Part shown: positions 1 to 8,278 of the stretch, piece by piece
Position numbering within the stretch: the first letter of the stretch is position 1
How the letters are laid out: every line of letters begins with the position of its first letter
NCBI RefSeq assembly: GCF_014899185.1
Contig: NZ_CP045201.1
Span: forward strand, 1,162,501 to 1,226,500
DNA: 64,000 nt
From: Pseudooceanicola spongiae
GTDB taxonomy: Bacteria; Pseudomonadota; Alphaproteobacteria; Rhodobacterales; Rhodobacteraceae
Reading direction: 5' to 3'
Made by a program: the position numbers and the translations under genes
Notes under the pieces: model-generated
The model's database searches: none
What the model was told of the DNA's origin: nothing
Seen by the model: only the letters and a program-made list of their open reading frames with translations

Positions 1-118
1 ACACTCCGACATGTACCCGAGGCTCAGTACGCCCCGGTTATCATGTCAGATGTGACCTCATCGTGACAAAAGAAAGGTCTGTTGGAAGCGTTTCACGCCA
101 AGGGTAGGCCTGACGTGA

Positions 119-155
119 GCGGCCATCGGCTAAGCTGAAAGCCGCCGATGGCCGC
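119..155 (-). terminator. Strong hairpin downstream of bamE
   Basis: Perfect 12-bp inverted repeat (119-130 with 144-155, arm GCGGCCATCGGC) just after the bamE stop codon. There is no T-run on either side, so it is a transcript-end or mRNA-stabilising hairpin rather than a textbook intrinsic terminator. I see no gene in positions 1-162. Confidence 0.45.
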
Positions 156-162
156 TTGGGCT

Positions 163-624
163 CTATTCCGCGCCCAGAACCGAGGCGGCATCGAAGTTGC
201 CGATGTTGCCCATGAGCTGGCGTATGAAGGTCTTGTCGGCCGTCGAAGAATCAGTGACCCGCCGCGTCAGCGGAACGACCTGGCCCTTTTCGAGGCCGAA
301 GGTTTCGATATTTCTGACGGTCCCCGAGGGGTTGAAGCTGACGGCCAGAACCTCACGCGAGACCACAGTGGGGCGTGTGAAGGCATAGTGGCGCACCCGA
401 GAGCGCACATAGTAAAGGCTGCTGTCCTTGAGAACGCCGGCCGTTGTGGGCGGGCCTGCGACCTCTTCCACAGTGGGGCGCGTGTCGACGCCGATAGTGA
501 TCTGGGAAAGCTGGTCCGCATCAGGCATATAGCCATGATTACGGAACTGAGCCGAGCAGCCCGAAAGGCCGGCAATGGCGACGAGTGATACCAGCCACCC
601 TGCCCTGATCTTGTTGCGAGCCAT
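163..624 (-). CDS. bamE: Outer membrane protein assembly factor BamE (SmpA/OmlA lipoprotein)
   Basis: 153-residue lipoprotein. A signal peptide ends in a lipobox (LSGC, Cys23), followed by the short two-helix/three-strand SmpA/OmlA fold. The family is the small lipoprotein of the BAM complex that inserts beta-barrel proteins in the outer membrane. The start was set at 624 (MARNK...), giving a normal signal peptide; an in-frame Met nine codons upstream would put charged residues in front. The gene is divergent from the yceD gene with a 79-nt spacer that must hold both promoters. The same neighbourhood (bamE facing yceD-rpmF-plsX-fabH) is familiar from other Rhodobacteraceae. Confidence 0.85.
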   Translation of the reverse strand: MARNKIRAGWLVSLVAIAGLSGCSAQFRNHGYMPDADQLSQITIGVDTRPTVEEVAGPPTTAGVLKDSSLYYVRSRVRHYAFTRPTVVSREVLAVSFNPSGTVRNIETFGLEKGQVVPLTRRVTDSSTADKTFIRQLMGNIGNFDAASVLGAE

Positions 625-703
625 TTTCGCCCCTCTTATATTCATCTGCACAGGCTGTTACTTCGCTTACAGAAGGAACGCAGCCTGTTCAAGAAAGGAA
701 GCC

Positions 704-1279
704 ATGACCGATCCCACCACCGACGCCCTGCGCGTCTCGACATTGCCCAAAAACGCGGCCACCGCGTTTGAGTTGCGCCCAGACAGCGACACGCTCAGCG
801 CGATTGCCGCACGACTTGACCTGATCGGGCTGAAAAAGCTCAGCTTTCGGGGTGAAGTGCGCGCGGATGGCAAGGAAGACTGGGTGCTGAAAGGTCAGCT
901 TGGCGCGACAGTGGTTCAGCCCTGTTCGGTGACGCTCGACCCCGTGACGACGCGCATTGATCAGGTCGTGCTGCGCCGGTTTACGCCGACCCTGCCCGAC
1001 GACGTCAGCGATTCTGATGAAGTCGAGATGCCCGAGGACGAGACGCTGGAGAAACTCGGCAGTCATATCGACCCCGCGATCGTGATGGAGGAAGAGCTGG
1101 CGCTGTCCCTGCCGCTCTATCCGCGTGCCGAAGGCGTCGCTCCGGTCGAGATCGCCGTGACAGAACCCGGGCGCAAGCCGATGACTGACGAGGATGCAAA
1201 GCCGTTTGCGGGACTCGCGGGATTGATGTCGGGGCTTGACGGTTCCGCTGGAAAAGACGACGACGGCAGCAAGACGTAA
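704..1279 (+). CDS. yceD: YceD/DUF177 family protein (23S rRNA accumulation protein)
   Basis: 191 residues. The DUF177 core is visible as the VVQPCSVTLDPV stretch followed by an acidic segment (about residues 90-125) and a C-terminal VEIAVTEPGRKP segment. The family is needed for normal 23S rRNA accumulation and almost always precedes rpmF, as here. Start chosen at ATG 704 because a GGAAG Shine-Dalgarno sequence sits just upstream; a longer open frame to 575 runs into the bamE leader and looks non-coding. About 170 nt separate it from rpmF. Confidence 0.85.
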   Translation: MTDPTTDALRVSTLPKNAATAFELRPDSDTLSAIAARLDLIGLKKLSFRGEVRADGKEDWVLKGQLGATVVQPCSVTLDPVTTRIDQVVLRRFTPTLPDDVSDSDEVEMPEDETLEKLGSHIDPAIVMEEELALSLPLYPRAEGVAPVEIAVTEPGRKPMTDEDAKPFAGLAGLMSGLDGSAGKDDDGSKT

Positions 1280-1360
1280 TCAAACCTCGGATACGAGGCA
1301 AAGAATCGCTTGCGCCTGTGGGGTTTCGAAGTATTTTCGCGCCTCCATACGAATTTTGGG

Positions 1361-1390
1361 TTGAATGCAGAGGCCGGGTCCGACTATGAG
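1361..1390 (+). promoter_or_regulatory. Possible sigma-70-type promoter for rpmF
   Basis: TTGAAT at 1361-1366 and TATGAG at 1385-1390 with an 18-bp spacer lie about 60 bp before the rpmF start, in the yceD-rpmF gap. The match is moderate and unsupported by anything else. Confidence 0.3.
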
Positions 1391-1448
1391 CCTCGCATCC
1401 GACTGAAACCGGGCCGTAGTGCCCCCGAATTACAGATAAGGTTGTGAC

Positions 1449-1655
1449 ATGGCTGTCCAACAGAACAAAGTCTCCAAGTCGCGCCGCAACAACCGTCGTG
1501 CGCATGACTCTCTCGTGGCTGCAAACCCGAACGAGTGCCCTTCCTGTGGCGAGCTGAAACGCCCGCACCACGTGTGCCCGTCCTGCGGCCACTATGCAGA
1601 CCGTGAAGTCATCGCGATGGTCGATGAAGTCGATCTGGACGAAGACGCGGCATAA
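1449..1655 (+). CDS. rpmF: 50S ribosomal protein L32
   Basis: 68 residues with the basic N-terminus of L32 ([19 protein letters not shown]). A zinc ribbon of two CxxC pairs ([18 protein letters not shown], about residues 34-51) marks it as the zinc-binding (C+) form. An acidic tail follows. It is a component of the large ribosomal subunit. The yceD-rpmF-plsX-fabH order links ribosome supply to phospholipid and fatty acid initiation, as in many proteobacteria. Confidence 0.97.
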   Translation: MAVQQNKVSKSRRNNRRAHDSLVAANPNECPSCGELKRPHHVCPSCGHYADREVIAMVDEVDLDEDAA

Positions 1656-1684
1656 GTCGAATTCGTGAGGGCCGGGCGTCATAA

Positions 1685-2797
1685 ATGACTGCGACGGATA
1701 CGCCAGTTTCAGCGCTGCAAGCGCCCGGGCCCAAAGGGCGAATCGTACTTTCCATTGACGCCATGGGTGGCGATCGTGGGCCGGCGACGGTTGTCGCCGG
1801 CATGGCGCGTTCGGCCCGCAAGAACACCGATATTGAATTCATCCTGCACGGCCCCCGGGCCGAGCTGGAAAAACTTGTTGCCAAGCGCCGTCATCTGACA
1901 GACCGGGTCGAGATCCGGGATGCCTCTGATGTCGTCACGATGGACGACAAGCCAAGCCAGGTTGTGCGCCATGGCAAGCAGACCTCCATGTGGTCCGCCT
2001 TGGATGCTGTGCGCGCAGGCGATGCCTCTGTCTGCGTGTCCTGTGGCAACACCGGCGCGCTGATGGCGCTGTCCATGATGCGCCTGCGCAAGCTGCCGGG
2101 TGTCAATCGCCCTGCTATTGCCGTGCTCTGGCCGTCGCGTAATCCTCAGGGCTTCAACGTCATGCTGGATGTCGGCGCCGATATTCGCGCGGACGAAAAT
2201 GACCTTCTGCAATACGCTCTCATGGGCTCTTCCTACGCCCGCAACGGCCTGCACCTTGAGCGGCCGCGCGTCGGCCTGCTGAACGTCGGCACCGAAGAGC
2301 ATAAAGGCCGGAGCGAGCTGAAAGCCGCGCATGAGTTGATCCAGACCGCCTCGGTGGCTGCGAACTTCGAGTTTGTCGGTTTTGTTGAGGGCGGTGACAT
2401 TCCAGGCAACCGCTGTGATGTGATCGTCACCGATGGCTTTACTGGCAACGTCGCGCTGAAAACCGGCGAAGGCACGGCCAGCCTGATCGGCGATCTGCTG
2501 AAAGAAGCCTTTAAATTCTCGCCCTTATCGCGGATTGCGGCGCTTCTTGCCCTCACCTCGATGCGGCGACTGAAAAAGCGGATCGATCCGCGTCGCGTCA
2601 ATGGCGGGGTCTTTCTTGGCCTCAATGGGCCGGTGGTCAAATCCCATGGCTCGGCCGATGCAACGGGGGTTTCCGCCGCCATCAAACTGGCCTATCAGCT
2701 GGCTTTGTCCGGGTTTCAGGACAAAATAGCCGCACGGGTTGCATCTGCCGTTTCGCTGGCACAGGATGCCGCGCAACGGGAGACAGGAACGGAATGA
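1685..2797 (+). CDS. plsX: Phosphate acyltransferase PlsX
   Basis: 370 residues. PlsX converts acyl-ACP and phosphate to acyl-phosphate, the acyl donor for PlsY in phosphatidic acid synthesis. The diagnostic SIDAMGGDRGP motif is at about residues 24-34, with CVSCGNTGALM and the C-terminal GLNGPVVKSHGSAD motif. There is a roughly 20-residue N-terminal extension before the usual start (MTATDTPVSALQ...), so the true start could be later. The stop overlaps the fabH start by 4 nt (ATGA), indicating translational coupling. Confidence 0.95.
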   Translation: MTATDTPVSALQAPGPKGRIVLSIDAMGGDRGPATVVAGMARSARKNTDIEFILHGPRAELEKLVAKRRHLTDRVEIRDASDVVTMDDKPSQVVRHGKQTSMWSALDAVRAGDASVCVSCGNTGALMALSMMRLRKLPGVNRPAIAVLWPSRNPQGFNVMLDVGADIRADENDLLQYALMGSSYARNGLHLERPRVGLLNVGTEEHKGRSELKAAHELIQTASVAANFEFVGFVEGGDIPGNRCDVIVTDGFTGNVALKTGEGTASLIGDLLKEAFKFSPLSRIAALLALTSMRRLKKRIDPRRVNGGVFLGLNGPVVKSHGSADATGVSAAIKLAYQLALSGFQDKIAARVASAVSLAQDAAQRETGTE

Positions 2798-3768
2798 CAC
2801 TTCGCTCAGTTGCAACAGGTGTTGGGCATTATCTGCCCGAACGAGTGGTTCCGAACAGCGAATTCGAGAAGAGCCTGGACACATCGGACGAATGGATTCG
2901 CACCCGCTCCGGGATCGAGAGACGCCATTTCGCGGCCGAAGGCGAAACCACGTCTCAGATGGCCACTATCGCCGCGCGCAATGCGCTCGATATGGCAGGC
3001 CTCAATCCCGATGATATCGACGCGATCGTGGTGGCAACCTCGACACCCGATCTGACCTTCCCGTCTGTCGCCACCATGGTGCAGAACGGCCTCGGCATGA
3101 CGCGCGGCTTTGCCTACGATGTGCAGGCCGTCTGCGCCGGTTTCATTTTTGCCCTGGCAAATGCGAACGGTCTGATCCTGTCGGGCCAGGCTGAACGCGT
3201 GCTGGTCATCGGCGCAGAAACCTTTTCACGCATCATGGACTGGACCGACCGCTCGACCTGCGTGTTGTTCGGTGATGGTGCGGGGGCCGTCGTGCTGGAA
3301 GCACGCACCGGCACAGGATCTTCCGACGATCGCGGGATCCTGTCGAGCGATCTGAACTCTGACGGGCGCTACCGCGAGATGCTCTATGTCGATGGCGGCG
3401 TTTCGACCTCCGGCGAGTCCGGCAAGCTGCGGATGCAGGGGAATCCCCTTTTCCGCCAAGCGGTTGGCAAGCTAGCTGATACCGCTGAGGCGGCGCTGAA
3501 GAAGGCCGGGCTGACCGGTGACGACGTCGACTGGATCGTGCCGCATCAGGCCAATATCCGCATCATCCAAGGCACCGCCAAACGCATGGGCGTGTCGATG
3601 GACAAGGTGATCGTGACCGTTCAGGATCATGGCAACACCTCTGCCGCATCGATTCCCCTCGCGCTGTCCGTGGGCGTGGCTGAGGGCAAGATTCGCAAAG
3701 GTCAGTTGCTGGTTGCCGAGGCAATTGGCGGTGGACTGGCCTGGGGATCAGTCGTACTGCGCTGGTAG
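2794..3768 (+). CDS. fabH: Beta-ketoacyl-ACP synthase III
   Basis: 324 residues, normal length. It condenses acetyl-CoA with malonyl-ACP to start type II fatty acid synthesis. The complete catalytic triad is visible: Cys114 (DVQAVCAGF), His251 (VPHQANIRI) and Asn281 (DHGNTSAAS). It is coupled to plsX by an ATGA overlap, so initiation of acyl chains and their use in phospholipids are co-expressed. Confidence 0.97.
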   Translation: MTLRSVATGVGHYLPERVVPNSEFEKSLDTSDEWIRTRSGIERRHFAAEGETTSQMATIAARNALDMAGLNPDDIDAIVVATSTPDLTFPSVATMVQNGLGMTRGFAYDVQAVCAGFIFALANANGLILSGQAERVLVIGAETFSRIMDWTDRSTCVLFGDGAGAVVLEARTGTGSSDDRGILSSDLNSDGRYREMLYVDGGVSTSGESGKLRMQGNPLFRQAVGKLADTAEAALKKAGLTGDDVDWIVPHQANIRIIQGTAKRMGVSMDKVIVTVQDHGNTSAASIPLALSVGVAEGKIRKGQLLVAEAIGGGLAWGSVVLRW

Positions 3769-3811
3769 GGTCGAATACCGGCGTTAGGCGCTTGGTGACA
3801 AACCATTGATA

Positions 3812-3841
3812 TTGACTCGGAAAATGCAGCACGCCTATTCT
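3812..3841 (+). promoter_or_regulatory. Putative promoter of ihfA
   Basis: TTGACT (3812-3817), an 18-bp spacer and TATTCT (3836-3841), 25 bp before the ihfA start in the fabH-ihfA gap. It is consistent with ihfA having its own promoter in addition to readthrough. Confidence 0.4.
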
Positions 3842-3865
3842 CGCGCAACCAGAGAGGGACGGTAA

Positions 3866-4168
3866 ATGAGTGAAAAAACATTGACGCGCATGGACCTTAG
3901 CGAAGCAGTCTTCCGTGAGGTCGGTCTGTCGCGCAACGATTCAGCACAATTGGTCGAGACCGTTCTGGCACATATGTCGGATGCGCTCGTCGCAGGTGAG
4001 CAGGTCAAGATTTCGTCCTTCGGCACCTTCTCGGTGCGCGAAAAGGCGGCCCGCATCGGGCGCAACCCCAAGACCGGGGAAGAGGTGCCGATCAATCCGC
4101 GCCGCGTTCTGACGTTTCGTCCGTCGCACCTGATGAAAGACCGCGTCGCTGCCGGAAACAAAAGCTAA
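3866..4168 (+). CDS. ihfA: Integration host factor subunit alpha
   Basis: 100 residues of the HU/IHF fold. It has the IHF-alpha N-terminus ([20 protein letters not shown]), the dimer core ([25 protein letters not shown]) and the DNA-intercalating arm ([13 protein letters not shown], about residues 76-88). With IhfB it forms the DNA-bending heterodimer. The adjacent MerR-type gene starts 9 nt later and probably shares the transcript. Confidence 0.95.
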   Translation: MSEKTLTRMDLSEAVFREVGLSRNDSAQLVETVLAHMSDALVAGEQVKISSFGTFSVREKAARIGRNPKTGEEVPINPRRVLTFRPSHLMKDRVAAGNKS

Positions 4169-4177
4169 GGCAGGAAT

Positions 4178-4867
4178 ATGGTTAAAAGCGCCGACGCTTT
4201 CCGGACCATCAGCGAAGTCGCCGAATGGCTGGAAACCCCTGCGCATGTCCTGCGCTTCTGGGAGAGTAAGTTCACCCAGGTGAAGCCCGTGAAGCGGGCG
4301 GGCGGGCGCCGCTATTATCGTCCAGCGGATATGGAGCTTTTGGGCGGCATCAAGCGTCTGCTTCATGATGAGGGCATGACGATCAAGGGCGTGCAGAAGA
4401 TGTTGCGCGATCATGGCATCCCCCATGTCGCCGCAATGTCACCCGCGCTTGAGGATATGGCAGCCCCCTTGCAGGCCGAGATCGTACCCTTGCGCCGCCC
4501 GTCGTCCATACCGCACCCGCAGATGTCCCCGAATCCCGTAACCGAAACGACAGGGCCGCATGGCGCCCCTGCCCCAGATCACGCGCAAGCGTCTGACGAG
4601 ACGGCGCATTCGGCCTATGAAGAGCCTGCAGTCGCCGCCGAAGAGGTGCAACTCAGCGCCGAAGATCCCACAGAAGAGTCGATTGAAATGTCTGCATACC
4701 AACCCGGCGATCTTGCCTTTGAGTTGCCGCAAGACCCTGATGATGATGCCTATGATGTCGCCCCTGGCGTGCTGGGGCTTCTGGCTATGCGCCGCTCAGC
4801 GATGCCGACAGACGTGGCAATGGAAGCCTGGATGCTGGCCAGAAAGCTGACCCGCACGCTCTCCTGA
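4178..4867 (+). CDS. MerR-family transcriptional regulator
   Basis: 229 residues. An N-terminal MerR winged helix-turn-helix ([20 protein letters not shown], about residues 7-26) is followed by the [14 protein letters not shown] recognition wing and a short helix. The remainder (about residues 90-195) is acidic, proline-rich and low in complexity, with no recognisable effector domain, then a short helical tail ([14 protein letters not shown]...). No metal-binding cysteines are present, so this is not a metal sensor of the classical kind. It lies 9 nt after ihfA, an order conserved in Rhodobacteraceae. Target genes cannot be read from the sequence. Confidence 0.85.
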   Translation: MVKSADAFRTISEVAEWLETPAHVLRFWESKFTQVKPVKRAGGRRYYRPADMELLGGIKRLLHDEGMTIKGVQKMLRDHGIPHVAAMSPALEDMAAPLQAEIVPLRRPSSIPHPQMSPNPVTETTGPHGAPAPDHAQASDETAHSAYEEPAVAAEEVQLSAEDPTEESIEMSAYQPGDLAFELPQDPDDDAYDVAPGVLGLLAMRRSAMPTDVAMEAWMLARKLTRTLS

Positions 4868-4969
4868 GCCGCGTGACAAACCGACCCTGAGCGCGCAGAA
4901 TTTTTTCCGCTCAAGGGGCGGAAAAAGCCCTTGCCCTCCCGGTCAGATCGGCTATTACACCCTCACATT

Positions 4970-5046
4970 CGGGCTATAGCGCAGCCTGGTAGCGCGTCCG
5001 TCTGGGGGACGGAAGGTCGCAGGTTCGAGTCCTGCTAGCCCGACCA
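4970..5046 (+). tRNA. tRNA-Pro, anticodon GGG
   Basis: 77-nt cloverleaf with acceptor stem CGGGCTA/TAGCCCG, D-arm AGCGCAGCCTGGTAGCGC, anticodon stem TCCGT/ACGGA with loop CTGGGGG (anticodon GGG), T-arm CGCAGGTTCGAGTCCTGC, and an encoded CCA. The overall sequence is typical of bacterial tRNA-Pro. Confidence 0.97.
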
Positions 5047-5061
5047 AATATTCCCCTACTG

Positions 5062-5102
5062 CCAAATCCGCCGCAGCGAAAGCTCGGCGGATTTGGTGTT
5101 TT
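5062..5102 (+). terminator. Intrinsic terminator after tRNA-Pro
   Basis: Perfect 12-bp stem (5062-5073 with 5085-5096, arm CCAAATCCGCCG) followed by TGTTTT, 15 nt after the tRNA end. Confidence 0.85.
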
Positions 5103-5187
5103 AAGCCCTGATTTGAATGGCTTTTTCCACCTTTCCTTCGCACGCCTTGCGTCCTACTCTCAGCCATCACACCTTTAAGGACACGCT

Positions 5188-6264
5188 ATGACCGGCATTC
5201 TGGCCAGCCAACATCTGAAACGCATGATCGCCGATGGAGAGATCGCGGCCACGCCGGAGGTGACGGCTGCACAGATCCAGCCAGCCAGCCTTGATCTGCG
5301 TCTTGGAACGACGGCTTGGCGCGTGCGTGCGTCGTTTCTATCTGGCGAAGGCCGTACAGTTCAGGACCGCCTGAACGAGTTCGAGATGCACCAGGTCGAT
5401 CTGTCCAAGGGCGCCGTGCTGGAGAAGGGCTGCGTCTATGTCGTGCCGCTGATGGAGCATCTGGCGCTTCCGATGGGTGTTGCCGCGATGGCCAATGCCA
5501 AAAGCTCGACCGGTCGGCTGGATTTGCTGACCCGGCTGATCACCGATGGCGGCACGGAATTTGACCGAATCCCCGCGGGTTACACGGGCCCCCTCTATGC
5601 AGAGATCTGCCCGCGCAGTTTTTCCGTACTTGTGCGGCCCGGGATGCGCCTGAACCAGATCAGATTTCGTGAGGGGCAAGCCGGCCTCAGCGACGAGGCA
5701 CTGCGATCCCTGCATGACCAGACGCCTCTGGTCGACGGCACGGCGGTCATCGAACAGGGCCTGGGCTTTTCCGTGGATCTGCGCCCCGGTCCTGACAAGC
5801 TGGTCGGCTACCGCGCCAAACCGCATACCGGCGTCATCGATCTCGACCTGCTGAACCATTACGACCCGAGCGACTACTGGGAGGAAGTGCGCACCGACGC
5901 GCAACAGATCATTCTGGATCCGGGCGCCTTCTATATCCTTGTCAGCCGGGAATCTGTCACGATTCCACCGGATTACGCGGCGGAGATGGCCCCCTATCTC
6001 GCCATGGTCGGTGAATTCCGGGTGCATTACGCGGGCTTCTTCGATCCTGGCTTTGGCTATGCCGAGGCCGGTGGTGCGGGATCGCGCGGCGTTCTTGAGG
6101 TCCGCTGCCACGAGGCGCCTTTCGTGTTGGAGCATGGTCAGGTCGTCGGCCGGTTGGTGTTCGAGCGTATGGCCGAGCGCCCCGAAATGCTCTACGGCAC
6201 GGGAATCGCATCGAATTATCAGGGCCAAGGCCTGAAACTCTCGAAACATTTTCGCGCGGGTTAA
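5188..6264 (+). CDS. dcd: 2'-deoxycytidine 5'-triphosphate deaminase (double-domain DCD)
   Basis: 358 residues, about twice the length of the E. coli enzyme. This is the alphaproteobacterial form in which two dUTPase/DCD-fold domains are joined. The first half contains AMANAKSSTGRLDLLTRLITDG (about residues 100-121) and the second half GEFRVHYAGFFDPGFGY (about residues 275-291), the family's nucleotide-binding and glycine-rich motifs. It deaminates dCTP to dUTP for dTTP supply. The MFS permease gene starts right after the stop codon. Confidence 0.9.
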   Translation: MTGILASQHLKRMIADGEIAATPEVTAAQIQPASLDLRLGTTAWRVRASFLSGEGRTVQDRLNEFEMHQVDLSKGAVLEKGCVYVVPLMEHLALPMGVAAMANAKSSTGRLDLLTRLITDGGTEFDRIPAGYTGPLYAEICPRSFSVLVRPGMRLNQIRFREGQAGLSDEALRSLHDQTPLVDGTAVIEQGLGFSVDLRPGPDKLVGYRAKPHTGVIDLDLLNHYDPSDYWEEVRTDAQQIILDPGAFYILVSRESVTIPPDYAAEMAPYLAMVGEFRVHYAGFFDPGFGYAEAGGAGSRGVLEVRCHEAPFVLEHGQVVGRLVFERMAERPEMLYGTGIASNYQGQGLKLSKHFRAG

Positions 6265-6265
6265 G

Positions 6266-7405
6266 ATGAACCATCCTGTTGCTTTGCTGACCGGCGCAAT
6301 TGCCGTGGTCGGCGCGAACTCCATGGTGCTGGCCCCGATCACTGCCGCCGTCGCCCGAGATCTTGGGGGCGATCCCGCCGAGATCGTGCAGGCCGCTGCG
6401 GCCTACGGGCTGACGACCGCCATCTCTGCCATGTTTCTGGCACCACGATCGGACACCATCGGAGCGGATCGTGCGCTGAACCAGGCAGTGATTATTCTTA
6501 TAATCTCGCTACTTGCCTCAATCTTCGCCCCCAACAAATGGGCGCTGATCGGGGCGCAGGCTTTTGGTGGTCTGGGCGCGGGCATGGCCATTCCGGCGAT
6601 CTATGTGCTCGCCCCGCAACTGGGACCCAAGGGCGAAGAAAAGCGCACCATGGGTCTGGTGCTGAGCGGCTGGACGCTGGCGCTGGTGGCCGGGGTCGCG
6701 GGGTCGGGCTTTCTGGCGGAATGGGCGGGCTGGCGGGCCGTTTACGTCGTGCTGGGCGTGCTGATGACCGGCCTCTGGATCGCGCTGCGGCGCACCGATC
6801 TGAAGGTGCCACGGGTGGCAACCAGCGCCACCTCTCCCCTGACCGCGCTCAGGGTACCGGGGATCTGGCGCGGACTGTTTTCCGCACTGGCTCTGATGCT
6901 GAGCTTTTATGGCACCTACGCCTTTGTCGGGGCGCATGTAGCGGACGCCCTTGGCCGTGGCACCGATGTCGCGGGCTTCATAACGCTTTGCTATGGCACG
7001 GGTTTCGGGATTTCGACGCTGCTTGACAAGTACTTTGACCGGCTGGCGCCGCTGACCGCTGGCGCGGTGTCGTTTGCGGCTCTGGCAGTGATCTATGCGC
7101 TGATGGCTCAGCTGGGGATGAACCTGACGCTGCTGGCGGTCCTTGCGGTCGTCTGGGGCATGGCGCAGCATCTGGCGCTGAACTTTGTCGTCTCACGTCT
7201 GTCGGCACTGGATCAGAGCCAACGCGGTGCGATCCTCGGGCTCAACTCTTCGGTGACTTATCTGGCGGTGTTCGGTGGGGCGCTGGCGTTTCGCCATCCC
7301 TATGAACTGGACGGCTTTGCCATCTGCAACACGATCTCGGCTGTGGTCGCGGCGGTTGCCTTTGTAGAATGCGTTTTGCCTCAGCGTGTTGCGCGCCGAA
7401 CCTGA
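6266..7405 (+). CDS. Major facilitator superfamily transporter
   Basis: 379 residues, hydrophobic throughout with about 11-12 predicted membrane helices. The DTIGADRA segment (about residues 62-69) occupies the place of the conserved loop 2-3 MFS motif. No soluble domain is visible. It lies 1 nt after dcd and converges on scpB. The substrate cannot be inferred; related proteins are annotated only as MFS drug or metabolite exporters. Confidence 0.8.
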   Translation: MNHPVALLTGAIAVVGANSMVLAPITAAVARDLGGDPAEIVQAAAAYGLTTAISAMFLAPRSDTIGADRALNQAVIILIISLLASIFAPNKWALIGAQAFGGLGAGMAIPAIYVLAPQLGPKGEEKRTMGLVLSGWTLALVAGVAGSGFLAEWAGWRAVYVVLGVLMTGLWIALRRTDLKVPRVATSATSPLTALRVPGIWRGLFSALALMLSFYGTYAFVGAHVADALGRGTDVAGFITLCYGTGFGISTLLDKYFDRLAPLTAGAVSFAALAVIYALMAQLGMNLTLLAVLAVVWGMAQHLALNFVVSRLSALDQSQRGAILGLNSSVTYLAVFGGALAFRHPYELDGFAICNTISAVVAAVAFVECVLPQRVARRT

Positions 7406-7474
7406 AGTTGCGTTTCCGAGCCAGAGATCATCACTGTCTACGCGGTGCGGTGACGGCCCAGAGAGCAGACCCCT

Positions 7475-8278
7475 CTACTCTTCGTCCTCGAACATGTCGG
7501 GCTGATCGTCGTCGATGACCTCGTCGTCGTCGGAGCCCAGGCGACCGGGGGGCGGTCGATTGTCGAGCAGCCCTGCCGCACGCAGATCCTTCAGGCCCGG
7601 CAGATCGCGCGGGGACTCGAGGCCAAAATGGTCGAGAAATGAAGGGGTTACCACGAAGGTCACCGGGCGGCCGGGCGTCATGCGACGACGGCCAAAGCGG
7701 ATCCACTCCATTTCCAGTAGCTGATCGACGGTGCCACGAGAGACAGAGACACCGCGGATCTCTTCGATCTCGGCGCGGGTGACGGGCTGGTGGTAGGCGA
7801 TAATGGCGAGGGTCTCGATCGCGGCGCGCGACAGCTTGCGCACCTCAACCGTCTCTTTTTGCATGAGAAAACCGAGGTCCGGCGCGGTGCGGATGGCCCA
7901 GGCCTCCCCGACGCGCACGACATTGACGCCGCGCCCCTCATAGCGCTTGACGAGATGCGCCAGAGCGGCGGCCCCATCACAGCCATGCGGCATGCGGGCA
8001 TTGAGATCGGCGACCGAGACCGGCTCGGTCGAGGCAAAGAGGATGGCTTCGACCATGCGCTCCTGCGCACCCATTGGCGGCGCCTCGAACAGGCTTTCGC
8101 GGGGCGGCCTGGGGCTTTCGGTGTACTCGATCTGATCGGGAGAAAGGTCTTCAGTCACTGGATTTTCAACGTCGGTATCTGGTCGGTATTCGGACGGTAT
8201 CTGAACGGTGCGATTTCGGACGGTCTGGAAGGTCGGCGCGGCTTTCGAGCCGCCCTCGGGATCGGAGGTTTCAGACAT
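7475..8278 (-). CDS. scpB: Segregation and condensation protein B
   Basis: 267 residues. ScpB forms the winged-helix dimer of the SMC-ScpA-ScpB condensin. The core is visible from about residue 70 (ERMVEAILFASTEPVSVADL) through IETLAIIAYHQPVTRAEIEEIRGVSV to the DxFGLESPRDLP region, with an acidic C-terminus (DDDEVIDDDQPDMFEDEE). Start at 8278 gives an 8-nt overlap with scpA. Residues 23-36 are encoded by a degenerate 11-bp repeat (8171-8211) also found at 49160-49200, so the N-terminal extension is partly repeat-derived. Confidence 0.92.
   Translation of the reverse strand: MSETSDPEGGSKAAPTFQTVRNRTVQIPSEYRPDTDVENPVTEDLSPDQIEYTESPRPPRESLFEAPPMGAQERMVEAILFASTEPVSVADLNARMPHGCDGAAALAHLVKRYEGRGVNVVRVGEAWAIRTAPDLGFLMQKETVEVRKLSRAAIETLAIIAYHQPVTRAEIEEIRGVSVSRGTVDQLLEMEWIRFGRRRMTPGRPVTFVVTPSFLDHFGLESPRDLPGLKDLRAAGLLDNRPPPGRLGSDDDEVIDDDQPDMFEDEE
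8171..8211 (-). repeat. 41-bp dispersed element with 11-bp period (copy A, inside scpB)
   Basis: On the minus strand it reads GCACCGTTC, then three TACCGNC heptamers, with all four units spaced 11 bp apart. It aligns without gaps to 49160-49200, with 34 of 41 positions identical by my count. It is translated in ScpB as RTVQIPSEYRPDTD. Confidence 0.7.

Noticed and set aside
575..703. N-terminal extension of YceD
   Set aside because: Would overlap the divergent bamE start and add a Cys/Tyr-rich segment; ATG 704 has a proper GGAAG site.
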